DNA from: CAYPNF01 sp964411985
GTDB lineage: Bacteria; Verrucomicrobiota; Verrucomicrobiia; Limisphaerales; J093
NCBI GenBank assembly: GCA_964411985.1
Contig: CAYPNF010000048.1
Coordinates: forward strand, 1 to 64,000
Reading direction: 5' to 3'
Length of the DNA: 64,000 nt
The position numbers and the translations under genes were made by a program. Shown piece after piece: positions 50,947 through 60,588 of this stretch. The notes under the pieces were generated by a model. The model searched no databases, was not told the DNA's origin, and saw only the letters and a list, made by a program, of their open reading frames with translations. Position 1 is the first letter of the stretch, and each line of letters begins with the position of its first letter.

Positions 50947-53316
50947 TTACTGCGGGCGTAGCGCCTGGCGCAGTTGGTTTGCCAATTCCTGGCGAGTGTA
51001 GGGTTTTTGGATGAAACCTGCCAGGCCCTGGCCCTCGAAGCGGTTCGAGATTTCGGTCTCTCCGAAACCACTCGAGATCACCACCTGGACGCGGGGGTTC
51101 ATTTTCCGCAACTCTCGGAAAGTCTCCTCGCCGTTGAGGCGAGGCATCGTCAGATCCAGGAGCACCAAGGCGATTTCTTTGCCGTGGGCACGGTATTGGT
51201 CCAATGCCTCGACGCCGTCCGCGGCGGTCAAAACCTGCAGTCCCATGCGCTCGAGTAACCGTTTGCAGATCGCGCGCACCGGCGCTTCGTCTTCCACTAA
51301 CAGCACCTTGGCCTCGCCTATCCAATCCACGGAGGGGGTTGAGGAGGCAGTTGGCTCCGCTTCCAGGTCTTCCACGGGGAACAGGACGGTGAACCTGGAC
51401 CCCTTACCTGGCTGGCTATCCACGAGCAGTGCCCCCTTGTGGCTGCGCACGATTCCGAGAACTGCCGAGAGGCCCAGGCCGCGTCCGGTAAACTTGGTGG
51501 TGAAGAAAGGCTCGAAGATGCGCTCCAAAGTGGCCGCGTCCATGCCGCAACCCGTGTCCGCTACCGTAAGAGAAACATAGCTTCCCTCCGGCGATTCTTC
51601 GTTGAGGAAGGAGTGGCTCAGGTATTCCCTGGAGCACTCCCGAACCCCAACATGGACCGAGATCTCCCCGGGTGCCTCCCCGAGCGCTTCGGACGCATTG
51701 AGCACCAGGTTCATGATGATCTGTCGCAGCTGGGTGCTGTCGCCCCGCACCGGAGGAACACCCTCCTCCAGTTTCAGAGTGAGGGTGGCCTTCTTAGAGA
51801 TCGAGCTTTGGAGCAGGCTCGTGATCTCGGTCACCAGCGCGGGTAGCTGGTTGTTCTCCACCACAAACCGGCCTTTGCCGGCGTAGGCGAGCATCTGGCG
51901 GCAGAGATCGGCTGCGCGCAGGGAGGTCGTCTTGATCTCCTCCAGCCCTTCCCGTTCGGGAGCGTCTTTGGAGTGTTGATCCAGTAGCACGTCCGCATTG
52001 CCCAGGATCACCGTGAGCAAGTTGTTGAAATCATGAGCCACGCCGCCTGCCAAAACTCCAAGGCTTTCCAGTTTCTGCCCTTGGAGGATCTGTCGTTCCT
52101 TTTTGTAGAGTTCGGCTTCGATCCTCTGCCGTTCGGCCATCTCGGCAAGCAGACGGTTGGAACTAGCGGCCAACTCCTCCGAGCGCTGCGCCACCTGCTG
52201 CTCCACTTCCCTGCGCATCCGAATGTCTGTCTCCCATCGCTGCGACAGCGTGATCGTCAGCCCAATGCCGCCCAAGGCCACCGCAATGGGATACCACCAA
52301 CCCGAAGGTTTCTTCCAGTTTGCCCCGCGACGAAAAACCATCAACCATTCACGCCCCCCAGTGGGAATACTATGTTCCGAACAGGATCGCATCCGGAAGT
52401 CCGCTTCCGTGGCACTCTTGCTGGTCCCTCGCGACTTCCCACTGAGGAGGGTGAAACAGAGCTTCTCCTCGCCAGGAGTGGACGAACGCTCGAGGAGCAG
52501 CACATCCAGTGCGAAACCCCTGGTTTCTTGGGCCGCAACACTAAGGGCCTGCTCGAACACCACGACCGCAAAAGCATAACCCGCCAGTTGAGCCCGCCGC
52601 TCTTCCACGGTATCAGGCCTTAGGTCGGGGTGAAACACTGGAACTCCCACCACGCAGGCCTGAACCTGCTCCTCCCGAAAGCGAACTCCAACCGGGGCGG
52701 AAACCATGATGCGCCCCGAATCTCGGGCTTCGTCCATCATTGCTTTTACTTGAGGTACCTGGCCCAGGTCGTAACCCAAGGCGGCTTCGTTTCCCTCATA
52801 CGGTTCCAGGAGAAGAACGGGATAGTACTCACTTCTTTCGCCTGCACGGGTAGGTTGGTCCTTCGGCACATGCACCAGATCGCCCTCGGTGATCTGAAAA
52901 TTAGCAAATCCCTCCTGGCGAACGGTCTTTTCGAGGTTCGGGCGTTGACTCGCTGCGACCTTCGGCATCCAACCCAACGCCTGGACCCCTTCCAACCGTA
53001 TATTCAGATCCTGGTAGGTCTCGTTGAAGGTGCGCCGATCCAGAGCGAGGTTCTGGTTGAAAAGGGCCCGCAGGGCGCGCAGCACATCCTCGATGCCATT
53101 CTTTCTTAGCTCAAAACTGGAGAGATAGCTCGATACCTGACGGTGGAACTCAGAATCGTCGCGCGCAACTTCTGTCCTCCAAATACCAAGGCCCGCCCCC
53201 AGCGAGAGTGACACCCCAATCACCAGCACCAGCCACATCCAGCTGGAGCGCGACTCAGGTTCTGATCTCGACACAAGATCCTTGTTTTGAACAGGTTGTT
53301 CGCTGGTTAAGGGCAT
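50947..53316 (-). CDS. Membrane-bound CHASE hybrid histidine kinase with receiver
   Basis: The 789-residue protein (ATG at 53316) has a membrane helix near residues 26-48 and a CHASE sensing domain (about 85-300, ALGWMPKVAASQR, SEYYPVLLLEPYEGN, ALGYDLGQ) between two membrane helices, the second near 345-365. The kinase part has the phospho-His in GGVAHDFNNLLTVILGNADV near 425, then NLVLNASEALGEAP, DTGCGMDAATLER and GRGLGLSAVLGIV. The receiver has LLVEDEAPV near 670 and a phospho-Asp in LLDLTMPRLNGEE near 722. It senses small extracytoplasmic ligands. No dedicated regulator gene adjoins it. Confidence 0.9.
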   Translation of the reverse strand: MPLTSEQPVQNKDLVSRSEPESRSSWMWLVLVIGVSLSLGAGLGIWRTEVARDDSEFHRQVSSYLSSFELRKNGIEDVLRALRALFNQNLALDRRTFNETYQDLNIRLEGVQALGWMPKVAASQRPNLEKTVRQEGFANFQITEGDLVHVPKDQPTRAGERSEYYPVLLLEPYEGNEAALGYDLGQVPQVKAMMDEARDSGRIMVSAPVGVRFREEQVQACVVGVPVFHPDLRPDTVEERRAQLAGYAFAVVVFEQALSVAAQETRGFALDVLLLERSSTPGEEKLCFTLLSGKSRGTSKSATEADFRMRSCSEHSIPTGGREWLMVFRRGANWKKPSGWWYPIAVALGGIGLTITLSQRWETDIRMRREVEQQVAQRSEELAASSNRLLAEMAERQRIEAELYKKERQILQGQKLESLGVLAGGVAHDFNNLLTVILGNADVLLDQHSKDAPEREGLEEIKTTSLRAADLCRQMLAYAGKGRFVVENNQLPALVTEITSLLQSSISKKATLTLKLEEGVPPVRGDSTQLRQIIMNLVLNASEALGEAPGEISVHVGVRECSREYLSHSFLNEESPEGSYVSLTVADTGCGMDAATLERIFEPFFTTKFTGRGLGLSAVLGIVRSHKGALLVDSQPGKGSRFTVLFPVEDLEAEPTASSTPSVDWIGEAKVLLVEDEAPVRAICKRLLERMGLQVLTAADGVEALDQYRAHGKEIALVLLDLTMPRLNGEETFRELRKMNPRVQVVISSGFGETEISNRFEGQGLAGFIQKPYTRQELANQLRQALRPQ

Positions 53317-53463
53317 TTTTGCATGGCCGCGATCTGTTCCGCCAAAGCTCCGTGCATACGGACGGTTCTTCACCCGCACAGTTCAGGAGATGGCTTTTCT
53401 AGGTGGCATATCGGCTTGGGAAGCTTGGTGCTGAAGTTCTTTGTTGAGGGGTTTTCATCGAGT

Positions 53464-55266
53464 TTAGACCTGAAACTGGAGCTCGTGCAGACGCCGGTAG
53501 ACTCCTTCACGGGTAATCAGTTCCCGGTGGGTTCCCATATCCACAATCCGCCCCTGTTCCATGACCACGATGAGGTCAGCACTCTGGATAGTGGAAAGCC
53601 GATGGGCGATACAGAGGGTAGTGCGCCCCTTCATCAACTCTTCCAGGGCGGTCTGTACCGCCCGTTCCGACTCGGTATCCAAGGCGCTGGTGGCCTCGTC
53701 CAGAATGAGGATGGGAGCATCGCGGATGATTGCCCGCGCGATGGCAAGGCGTTGGCGCTGCCCTCCCGAGAGATTGACCCCCTTCTCACCCACCACGCTT
53801 TCGTACCCGCCCGGCTTCTCCAGGATGAAGTCGTGCGCGTACGCGTGCCGGGCGGCCTGTTCCACCTCCTCTGCTGAGGCTCCTGGCTTCCCGAAAGCAA
53901 TGTTGCGTCGGATCGTCTCGTTGAAGAGGATCACCTCCTGGGTCACCACCGCCACATGGTCGCGCAAGTCCTTTGTTGAAACCTCCCGGATATCCGTTCC
54001 TCCGATCTTGACACTCCCTTCCTGAGGGTCATAGAAGCGGAGAAGGAGGTTGGCGAGCGTGGTCTTTCCCGAACCGCTGGCTCCTACCAGGGCCACAAGT
54101 TGTCCGGCCTTCACCGTCAAAGAGATGTTGTCCAGCGCCACTTTCTCGCCGTAGGAGAATCGGACGTTCTCAAACTGGATATCTTTCCCCACCGCCTGAA
54201 GTGGGCGTGGCTGCGCCGGTTCCGCTACCGTGGTTTGGGTGGCCAGCAGCTCGAACACTCTCGCACTTGCCGCCCGGGCTTGCTCCAACTGCGTGTGCAG
54301 ACGGGTGATGTTCTTGACCGGCCGGTACATCATCACAATGTTCACCGCGAAAATCACCAGTTTCTCGGGCGTTGGCTTCGGTTGAAGCGCGAAGTAGAGG
54401 AACAACGACGCAATTCCCACCGAGCCAAAAAACTCAATCAGTGGCCCCGGGATTTCCTGGGACCGGATCACGCGCATGTACTGTCCGATGAACTCGCGCG
54501 AGGTTCCCACAAACCGCCCCACAACATGCGATTCCAGGTTGTAGGCCTTGATGATCCGGTTGCCAGTGAAGGATTCATGCATGGCGTTCGCCAGGTCGGA
54601 GAAGCTCTGCTGGATCGCCTTGCTCGCCTTGCGCACTTTTCGCGCGAAAATCATGGAGGGTGCCAGAGCGAGGGGAAACACCACCAGCGTCATCAGGGTC
54701 AACTGAGTGTTGTATGCAAATAAGACCCCAACCAGGCCCAGCACCGTGATCGGGTCCTTCACGATCGTGGGTACCGAGGCGGTGATCACATTCTGTAACG
54801 CCATCGTGTCGGAGATGATCCGCGACATCAGGTCGCCCGTGCTGGCTTTCGTAAAGAACGATGGAGAGAGGCTCTGGAGATGCGTGAACAATCGGGTGCG
54901 CAGGTCGGTCACGGTCCGGATCGCAACCCATTGCAGCGAATAGACGTTGAGATAACCGAAGAGTCCGCGCAGGAACACCACCCCGGGAATGGCCATCACC
55001 GCGATCACCTTGACCGATACCAAGGAGGAAGACTGGAACCAGTGGGTGATCGATTGAAACACCGGCTGGAGAAAGGAAGGTACCAACTCCAGTGGGTCCT
55101 TGCCTGCAAGGTCCGCTGAGGGGAAAACAATTCGTCCTACTTGAATCACCACAATAATGACCAGTGGTTCGGTCAGCCCTCCCAGAATCCCAAAGATCAC
55201 CCCCAAGATCAACCGCACCCGGTACGGGGCGGCGATCTTGAACAATTTGCGGAAGAAATCGGTCAT
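53464..55266 (-). CDS. MsbA-like lipid/polysaccharide ABC exporter
   Basis: The 600-residue half transporter (ATG at 55266) has six predicted membrane helices in the first 330 residues and an ABC domain. Walker A GASGSGKTTLANLLLRF lies near 390-400, the signature LSGGQRQRLAIARA near 498, and Walker B ILILDEATSALDTES near 515. The membrane part (LQSLSPSFFTKASTGDLMSRI) is of the MsbA/LmrA type that exports lipid A, lipid-linked glycans or drugs. It follows a glycosyltransferase gene by 58 bp, supporting a role in glycan or lipid export. It probably works as a homodimer. Confidence 0.88.
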   Translation of the reverse strand: MTDFFRKLFKIAAPYRVRLILGVIFGILGGLTEPLVIIVVIQVGRIVFPSADLAGKDPLELVPSFLQPVFQSITHWFQSSSLVSVKVIAVMAIPGVVFLRGLFGYLNVYSLQWVAIRTVTDLRTRLFTHLQSLSPSFFTKASTGDLMSRIISDTMALQNVITASVPTIVKDPITVLGLVGVLFAYNTQLTLMTLVVFPLALAPSMIFARKVRKASKAIQQSFSDLANAMHESFTGNRIIKAYNLESHVVGRFVGTSREFIGQYMRVIRSQEIPGPLIEFFGSVGIASLFLYFALQPKPTPEKLVIFAVNIVMMYRPVKNITRLHTQLEQARAASARVFELLATQTTVAEPAQPRPLQAVGKDIQFENVRFSYGEKVALDNISLTVKAGQLVALVGASGSGKTTLANLLLRFYDPQEGSVKIGGTDIREVSTKDLRDHVAVVTQEVILFNETIRRNIAFGKPGASAEEVEQAARHAYAHDFILEKPGGYESVVGEKGVNLSGGQRQRLAIARAIIRDAPILILDEATSALDTESERAVQTALEELMKGRTTLCIAHRLSTIQSADLIVVMEQGRIVDMGTHRELITREGVYRRLHELQFQV

Positions 55267-55324
55267 TAAGGCTTTACTAATGAGCCAATAAGCGGATCTG
55301 GGCGAGGTTTTTCTCGCGGGCTGG

Positions 55325-56260
55325 TCATTGGTTCTCACCCCCCAACTTCAATGCTCCCTTCCGCCAGTCATCGAGGAACCGCTTGGACTCCTCCTTGAGC
55401 CAGTCTACCTCAAACAAGCCGTCCATTTTGCCTTGTTGTCCGTACACCTGGCCGCTGTACCAGTTGTGGTAGGCGATCAGCTGTTGCTGATAGTAGTACG
55501 CCTGGCCCAGTCCATAGGCAGTGTGCCGCGATTCCGCAAACGTGATCTTGCTTGGGTTCTCCGCCAGCACGAGTTGAGAGATCCCGTAGTACCTTTCCAG
55601 CGGATGCGGCCCCCAGGAGTCCCGCCAGCGAAACGGCCGGTCTCCACTGCGCGCTCGAATCTCCGGCACGTTGGCCACCAGTAGGCTGGCATGGACGAAC
55701 TGCGGCGCTACCCGAAACTGGAATCCCTTCATCTTGGGCGAATCGGCGACGAACCGGGGATGGTCCAGGAACATTTGGTCGCGAGGTCCCGCCAGCCATT
55801 GGCCCCGGCGAATCTCCTGGAACAACCCTTCCAGGCTCCCCAGCAGGACACAGTCCTGGTCCAGGAATACTGCGATAGGGGAGTGCACGCAGGAGAACAT
55901 GTAGTTCAGCAGGCCAGTGTGGCGATGCCGACCGGTCAAGGGATGGAACTCCACCCCGAGTTTCTGCGCGACCTCTCGCGCCGCACAGAATTCGGGCCAG
56001 GAAGAACTGGCATCGGATACCAGGATCCTCGACCCGGGTTGATGTTGCTGGATGGCGGTGAGCGTGGCTTCCAGGAAGACCGGGGCGTTGAAGTGGGCGA
56101 TGCAAAACGTGGCATGGGCGTGGCTGATACTGGGCGTGCCTTGACCCAGGAGTCGGCCTAGTCGGAACGCGGCCACCTCACGAAGACGGGCGAGGCTGGA
56201 GGCGCAACGACCAGGGGGCTTGGGCAACTCTGCGTTTGTCACGACACCATCATTCGACAT
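55325..56260 (-). CDS. Glycosyltransferase-like protein (GT-A fold)
   Basis: The 311-residue protein has no membrane segment. ATFCIAHFNAPVFLEATLTAIQQHQPGSRILVSDASSSWPEF is a GT-A-type nucleotide-sugar entry strand, and IAVFLDQDCVLLGSLEGL carries a DxD-like DQD motif (about 133-137) for metal and sugar nucleotide. WRDSWGPHPLERYYG follows. I recognise the fold, not a defined family. It lies just upstream of the ABC exporter in the same orientation, so both may assemble and export one glycan. Donor and acceptor are unknown. Confidence 0.68.
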   Translation of the reverse strand: MSNDGVVTNAELPKPPGRCASSLARLREVAAFRLGRLLGQGTPSISHAHATFCIAHFNAPVFLEATLTAIQQHQPGSRILVSDASSSWPEFCAAREVAQKLGVEFHPLTGRHRHTGLLNYMFSCVHSPIAVFLDQDCVLLGSLEGLFQEIRRGQWLAGPRDQMFLDHPRFVADSPKMKGFQFRVAPQFVHASLLVANVPEIRARSGDRPFRWRDSWGPHPLERYYGISQLVLAENPSKITFAESRHTAYGLGQAYYYQQQLIAYHNWYSGQVYGQQGKMDGLFEVDWLKEESKRFLDDWRKGALKLGGENQ

Positions 56261-56347
56261 TCACGGGAAGGCTGGCAAGGCCAATGGCAGGGCGCATCGG
56301 ATAGCACTTTGCATTCTGGCTTCGCCTGAGGCACAATGCCTTCTCGG

Positions 56348-58093
56348 ATGAACATCTTAGGAATCCATTACGGGCATAACGCCACGGTCTGCCTGATGCA
56401 GGACGGCCGGGTGACCTTCTGCCAAAGTGAGGAGCGGCTGAATCGGATCAAGAACAGCTTGGGTTTCCCTTCCCTCACGCTGGAACGGGTCTACTCCGAC
56501 TGGATTTCGCCCGAGAAGGTGGACCTGGCGGTCCTCTTCCAGACCAGCACCTCCGGCCACCGCACCCTCAAACGCAATGGCTATCGACCGGTTCCGGGAG
56601 GTTTCTATCTGGACGAAGGGTATTTGCGCACCGGATGGAAGGAGCGTTTTTACCAGACGGATGTTGGCTGGGAGTACAAGCAACTGCGTAACGCGCTGAA
56701 AGACAAGTTGCGCTCGAAGCACGCCGAGATGATGGCCTATTTCTCCCAGGCCACCCGGATGCCGGAATACAAGCTTCGGTGTCTCGACCACCATCTGGCC
56801 CATGCCTACAGCGCTGTTCCCAACGTGCGGGAGTGGGGTAAAGCCCTCATTTTCACCCTCGACGCCGAGGGCGATGGTCATTGTGCCACCGTGAACCTGC
56901 TGCAGGGCGATCGCATGGAGGTGCTGAGCCAGGCTGATAGTCGACACTCGCTAGGATACTACTATACTTACACCACCGCTCTCATGGGGATGAAAGGGTC
57001 CGAGCATGAGTTCAAGGTGATGGGCATGGCCCCCTACGCCAAACGCCCGTACTACGAGAAGATTCTGAAGCGCCTGGAGGAGATGATCCACATCACCGAA
57101 GCGGGGAACTGGCGCAGCCGTTCCTGGTTTGCCTCCCTCATCCGGGACCTCGAGAAGGTGTACCGCTTTCAGCGTTTCGATAACATTTCCGGAGCGATCC
57201 AGGAGTTGACCGAAAACCTCACGCAGAAATGGGTGCGGCATTGGATTCAGAAGACCGGCTGCCATGACATTGCTTTGGCCGGTGGCGTCTTCATGAACGT
57301 GAAGGCCTGCCAGAAGATCGCGGCCATGCCCGAAGTGAACCGCATCTTTGTCGTGCCGTCCGCTGCGGACGAAACCACCGCCCTAGGCTGCGTGGCCTGG
57401 GGGCATCTCCAAGTCGCTCCCGCAACACCCCTGCAGCCCTTGAAGGACTTGTACCTGGGGGAGGAGTACCCAGATTCGGCGATCGAGAGGGCTTTGGAAG
57501 AGATGGAGGCTGCCTCGCGCTACGAGATCACGCGTCCCCCCAACATCAACCGCGCGGTGGCGGAGTTGCTGGCCAACAACCAGATTGTGGCCCGGTGTTC
57601 GGGCCGGATGGAGTTTGGCGCCCGGGCCTTGGGTAACCGTTCCATCCTGGCGAACGCGAGCGATTTTCGGAATATTCAATGCATCAACGACGCCATCAAG
57701 AGTCGTGATTTCTGGATGCCTTTTACGCCCAGCATCCTGGAGGAAGACCTGCCCCGCTACATTCAACGACCCGAGAAGCTCTTCGCCCCCTACATGTGTA
57801 TCACCTTCGATAGCACCGAGGAGGCGCGCCGTCACCTTGCCGCAGCGGTGCATCCCAAAGACTTGACGGTGCGGCCCCAGTGCGTACGGCAGAGTTGGAA
57901 CCCCGACTATCACGAAATCTTAACCCATTACCGGACTTTGACCGGCATGGGGGGCTTCTTGAATACCAGCTTCAACCTCCACGGGGAACCGAACGTGGCC
58001 ACCCCCCAGGATGCCATCCGTACCGTGGACCATTCGGGTCTCGAGCATCTGGCCATGGGAAGCTATCTGCTAAAGAAACTCCCGGCGCGCTGA
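56348..58093 (+). CDS. NodU/TobZ-family carbamoyltransferase
   Basis: The 581-residue enzyme (ATG at 56348) transfers a carbamoyl group from carbamoyl phosphate, via a carbamoyl adenylate, to a sugar or antibiotic hydroxyl. ILGIHYGHNATVCLM is the N-terminal Kae1-like start. LDHHLAHAYSAVP carries the metal-binding histidines. IALAGGVFMNVKACQKI, VARCSGRMEFGARALGNRSILA and FWMPFTPSIL follow the family order. The last part (GGFLNTSFNLHGEPNVATP) belongs to the carbamoyl-binding C-terminal domain. It sits between glycosyltransferase genes, so decoration of a surface polysaccharide is likely. Confidence 0.92.
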   Translation: MNILGIHYGHNATVCLMQDGRVTFCQSEERLNRIKNSLGFPSLTLERVYSDWISPEKVDLAVLFQTSTSGHRTLKRNGYRPVPGGFYLDEGYLRTGWKERFYQTDVGWEYKQLRNALKDKLRSKHAEMMAYFSQATRMPEYKLRCLDHHLAHAYSAVPNVREWGKALIFTLDAEGDGHCATVNLLQGDRMEVLSQADSRHSLGYYYTYTTALMGMKGSEHEFKVMGMAPYAKRPYYEKILKRLEEMIHITEAGNWRSRSWFASLIRDLEKVYRFQRFDNISGAIQELTENLTQKWVRHWIQKTGCHDIALAGGVFMNVKACQKIAAMPEVNRIFVVPSAADETTALGCVAWGHLQVAPATPLQPLKDLYLGEEYPDSAIERALEEMEAASRYEITRPPNINRAVAELLANNQIVARCSGRMEFGARALGNRSILANASDFRNIQCINDAIKSRDFWMPFTPSILEEDLPRYIQRPEKLFAPYMCITFDSTEEARRHLAAAVHPKDLTVRPQCVRQSWNPDYHEILTHYRTLTGMGGFLNTSFNLHGEPNVATPQDAIRTVDHSGLEHLAMGSYLLKKLPAR

Positions 58094-58258
58094 AACAGCT
58101 CCGGTCGGCGTAAACCTCTTCGGGCGGTGGGGGAATCCTATGCCACCTGAGAGGAGGAGAGGTTGGCTTTTGCCTCTCAGCGAGAGGCAAACTACCCAAT
58201 GGAGCAGGTGGTCGACGGCTCGCTGAGCCGTCGAGTTCAGCTGTCCCGAGTTCCGAGG

Positions 58259-59233
58259 TCATTCGCCTGGGCGCGCGCCGGAGGCAAGGGAAGCGGTCAT
58301 CTGGGCCACAAAGCCCGAGTTTCTCGCCAGCTGCCGCAGGAGGTCGGCCGCGACTCGGCCGCGCTGCCAAGGGAGGGTGACCAAGGCACCTGCCAGGCAC
58401 AGGAGAACCTGGAAGGATCCTGCGATAATCCGGCTAAGGGTATAGAGAGTGCGCGAAATCCCAGGCGACCTTGCCTGCAACCGAAGAATGGCCTTGGTGC
58501 GTCCTTCGGTGAAGTGCTCGCGCATGAGCCATTTTAGAGTCAGTCGGACGGCGGGGATCCAATGGTGGATTCTGGCTTCAGGCAGCCACCAGATTTCATA
58601 CCCTTGCTGCTGCAGACGTTGATTCAGATCCGACTCCTCGTCTGTTCCTAGATGTTTTCCCTTGCGGCCCAGTCGCTTATCGAAGCCACCCATGGACAGC
58701 GCACTTTGGCGATGGTACGCCGAGTTGCCGCCCCAGATCCCACCGATCGCGGGTACCTGGCGGGGACCTGCTCCCAAGTCCAAGCGGAACGCCATGGGTC
58801 GCACCCAACCCGGGGGAGTAATCTCAAACCGTGGCACGACGGCTCCGCCAACCGCCCCGATGCGCCGTCCCTGGTTACCCTCCAGAAACTGACGGAACAC
58901 CTCGAGCCATCCAGGCTCCGCGGTGGCGTCGTCGTCCAAGAACAAAACATAGTCTCCTAGAGCGGTGCGCAGAGCGCAGTTGCGTGCTGCGGACAGCCCG
59001 AGCTCCGATTCCTGGCAGGCACGCACGTTCGGTGCACTCGCTTGGAAATGCTCTGCTAATGCGGAAGTTCCGTCCGAACTGGCGTTGTCTACGATCAACA
59101 GCTCCGCGTCGGTGCCGAGTTGGGGCAGGACGCTCTCAACGGCTTCCTTGAGAAAACCTGCCCGGTTATGGGTGCAGATGGCCACCGTCACCCGATAGGG
59201 CGGCACGCAGGCTGGTTGGGAGCTCGAAGCCAT
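58259..59233 (-). CDS. Family 2 glycosyltransferase
   Basis: The 324-residue protein (ATG at 59233; an in-frame ATG also exists at 59245) begins with the GT2 strand RVTVAICTHNRAGFLKEAVESVLPQ and shows LLIVDNASSDGTSALAEHF, ARNCALRTALGDYVLFLDDDATAEPGWLEVF with the DDD metal motif (near 102-104), and GGNSAYHRQSALSMGGFDKRLG. ESDLNQRLQQQGYEIWWLPEA is the acceptor-side ED-x-D-like segment. A hydrophobic C-terminal stretch (about 265-290) may attach it to the membrane. It transfers a sugar in glycan synthesis. Specificity unknown. Confidence 0.9.
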   Translation of the reverse strand: MASSSQPACVPPYRVTVAICTHNRAGFLKEAVESVLPQLGTDAELLIVDNASSDGTSALAEHFQASAPNVRACQESELGLSAARNCALRTALGDYVLFLDDDATAEPGWLEVFRQFLEGNQGRRIGAVGGAVVPRFEITPPGWVRPMAFRLDLGAGPRQVPAIGGIWGGNSAYHRQSALSMGGFDKRLGRKGKHLGTDEESDLNQRLQQQGYEIWWLPEARIHHWIPAVRLTLKWLMREHFTEGRTKAILRLQARSPGISRTLYTLSRIIAGSFQVLLCLAGALVTLPWQRGRVAADLLRQLARNSGFVAQMTASLASGARPGE

Positions 59234-59370
59234 GATTCCGGCCAAAAGAAAGTCAACATGTTCCTGGCTGTGGCTCGCCGAGTCAAGATCGCCAAAGTGA
59301 AGATGGCGCCCAAGGTCACTTGATAATGCTGTCTTTGAGGGGGCGTCTCTGGCAGACTGGGTTGGCAGTT

Positions 59371-60168
59371 ATGGCAAGCTCACCTCCAATTACCGCCTAC
59401 GTGCTCACTTATAATGAAGCACGCCAAATCCGACCTACGCTCGAGAGCATCCGTTGGGCAGACGAACGGATCGTGGTCGATTCTTTCAGCACGGACGGCA
59501 CGGTCGAAATTGCGAAGTCCTTCGGCGCCAAAATCGTGAGCTCCCCATTCCTTGGGTTCGGCAATCTCCGCAACCTCGCTTTGGACGCCGCCCAGAACGA
59601 TTGGATTCTGAGTATCGACGCCGACGAGCGTTGCACTCCCGAATTGGCCGCCGAAGTGCGTCGAGAGGCTGACGCCCCTCGTTGCGAAGCCTATCATGTG
59701 CCTCGGAAGAGTCATTTCCTGGGGCGCTGGATTCGCAGCAGTGGTTGGTATCCCGACTATCGCCAGCCGCAGTTCTTCCACCGCAAGCATTTGCGCTACC
59801 GGGATGATCTTGTCCATGAAGGCTACGATCTTCAGGGTCGCTTAGGATACCTGAAGGAGCACGCGCTGCAGTATCCCTGGGATACGTTGGAGACGGCGAT
59901 TAGCAAGATTCAGCGCTATTCCACTTTGATGGCGCAGCGGCAGCACAAGGAAGGGAAACGGTCATCGCTCCTGAAATTGGTAGGGAGTCCTCCCGCCATG
60001 TTTGTTCGTAACTACCTCGTCAAGCGAGGTTTCAGGGATGGTCCTCATGGATTCCTCCTCGCGGGGCTCTATAGCTATTATACTTTCCTTAAGTACGCCA
60101 AGATGTGGGAATTGGAACATCCCGCTCCTGGATTGGGCGACCCCAAGGCAAGCCCGCCCTCTTCCTGA
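59371..60168 (+). CDS. Family 2 glycosyltransferase, WaaE/KdtX-like
   Basis: The 265-residue protein (ATG at 59371) opens ITAYVLTYNEARQIRPTLESIRWADERIVVDSFSTDGTVEIAKSFGAK, then FGNLRNLALDAAQNDWILSIDADERCTPEL with the DAD metal-binding motif. The 'YNE..I...L.S..WADE.VVVDS.STD.T' run is typical of the WaaE/KdtX group that adds glucose to lipopolysaccharide core. AYHVPRKSHFLGRWIRSSGWYPDYRQPQFF and the VHEGY region fit that group as well. LPS core or a related lipid-linked glycan is the likely acceptor. It diverges from the neighbouring GT2 gene. Confidence 0.87.
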   Translation: MASSPPITAYVLTYNEARQIRPTLESIRWADERIVVDSFSTDGTVEIAKSFGAKIVSSPFLGFGNLRNLALDAAQNDWILSIDADERCTPELAAEVRREADAPRCEAYHVPRKSHFLGRWIRSSGWYPDYRQPQFFHRKHLRYRDDLVHEGYDLQGRLGYLKEHALQYPWDTLETAISKIQRYSTLMAQRQHKEGKRSSLLKLVGSPPAMFVRNYLVKRGFRDGPHGFLLAGLYSYYTFLKYAKMWELEHPAPGLGDPKASPPSS

Positions 60169-60240
60169 CAGCCCTGTTCGTACCCCGCCAAGCGTGTGAC
60201 AGGGTTTAACCGGGCACGAGTTTTGCTATTTCTCCTACCG

Positions 60241-60558
60241 ATGCAGATGCTGAACAGGACACATTCCGGCGCGTTGGGCCGCTACTCCGCCAAGCGGACA
60301 ACAATGCCGATCAATTTCTACTACTCGGCACCAAACGCACAAGCGGTATACGTCGCAGGCGATTTCAACGGGTGGCGGCCCGATACCCACCCCATGTCCC
60401 GGCAAGTCGACGGTTCATGGTCGGCCCAGATCCCGCTTTCCCATGGGCACCACCAGTATGTGTTTGTGGTCGATGGCCAAGCGGTTCTCGATCCTCGCGC
60501 GCAGGGGATCGCCCGCAACTCGAAGAATGAGCGAGTATCCATGATCGCCGTGAGTTGA
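60241..60558 (+). CDS. Standalone CBM48/AMPK-type glycogen-binding protein
   Basis: The 105-residue protein contains only the carbohydrate-binding module of isoamylases and AMPK beta subunits: NFYYSAPNAQAVYVAGDFNGWRP, then HPMSRQVDGSWSAQIPLSHGHHQYVFVVDGQAVLDP. Gly-Asp-Phe-Asn-x-Trp is the sugar-binding tryptophan motif. I start at 60241 since the segment GRYSAKR, found in front of the module in relatives I recall, lies upstream of the alternative ATG at 60304. No catalytic domain is attached. It may bind glycogen or act with a glycogen enzyme elsewhere. Confidence 0.75.
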   Translation: MQMLNRTHSGALGRYSAKRTTMPINFYYSAPNAQAVYVAGDFNGWRPDTHPMSRQVDGSWSAQIPLSHGHHQYVFVVDGQAVLDPRAQGIARNSKNERVSMIAVS

Positions 60559-60588
60559 TTTCCAACGACTCTGCAGAAAGTCCCGGCT

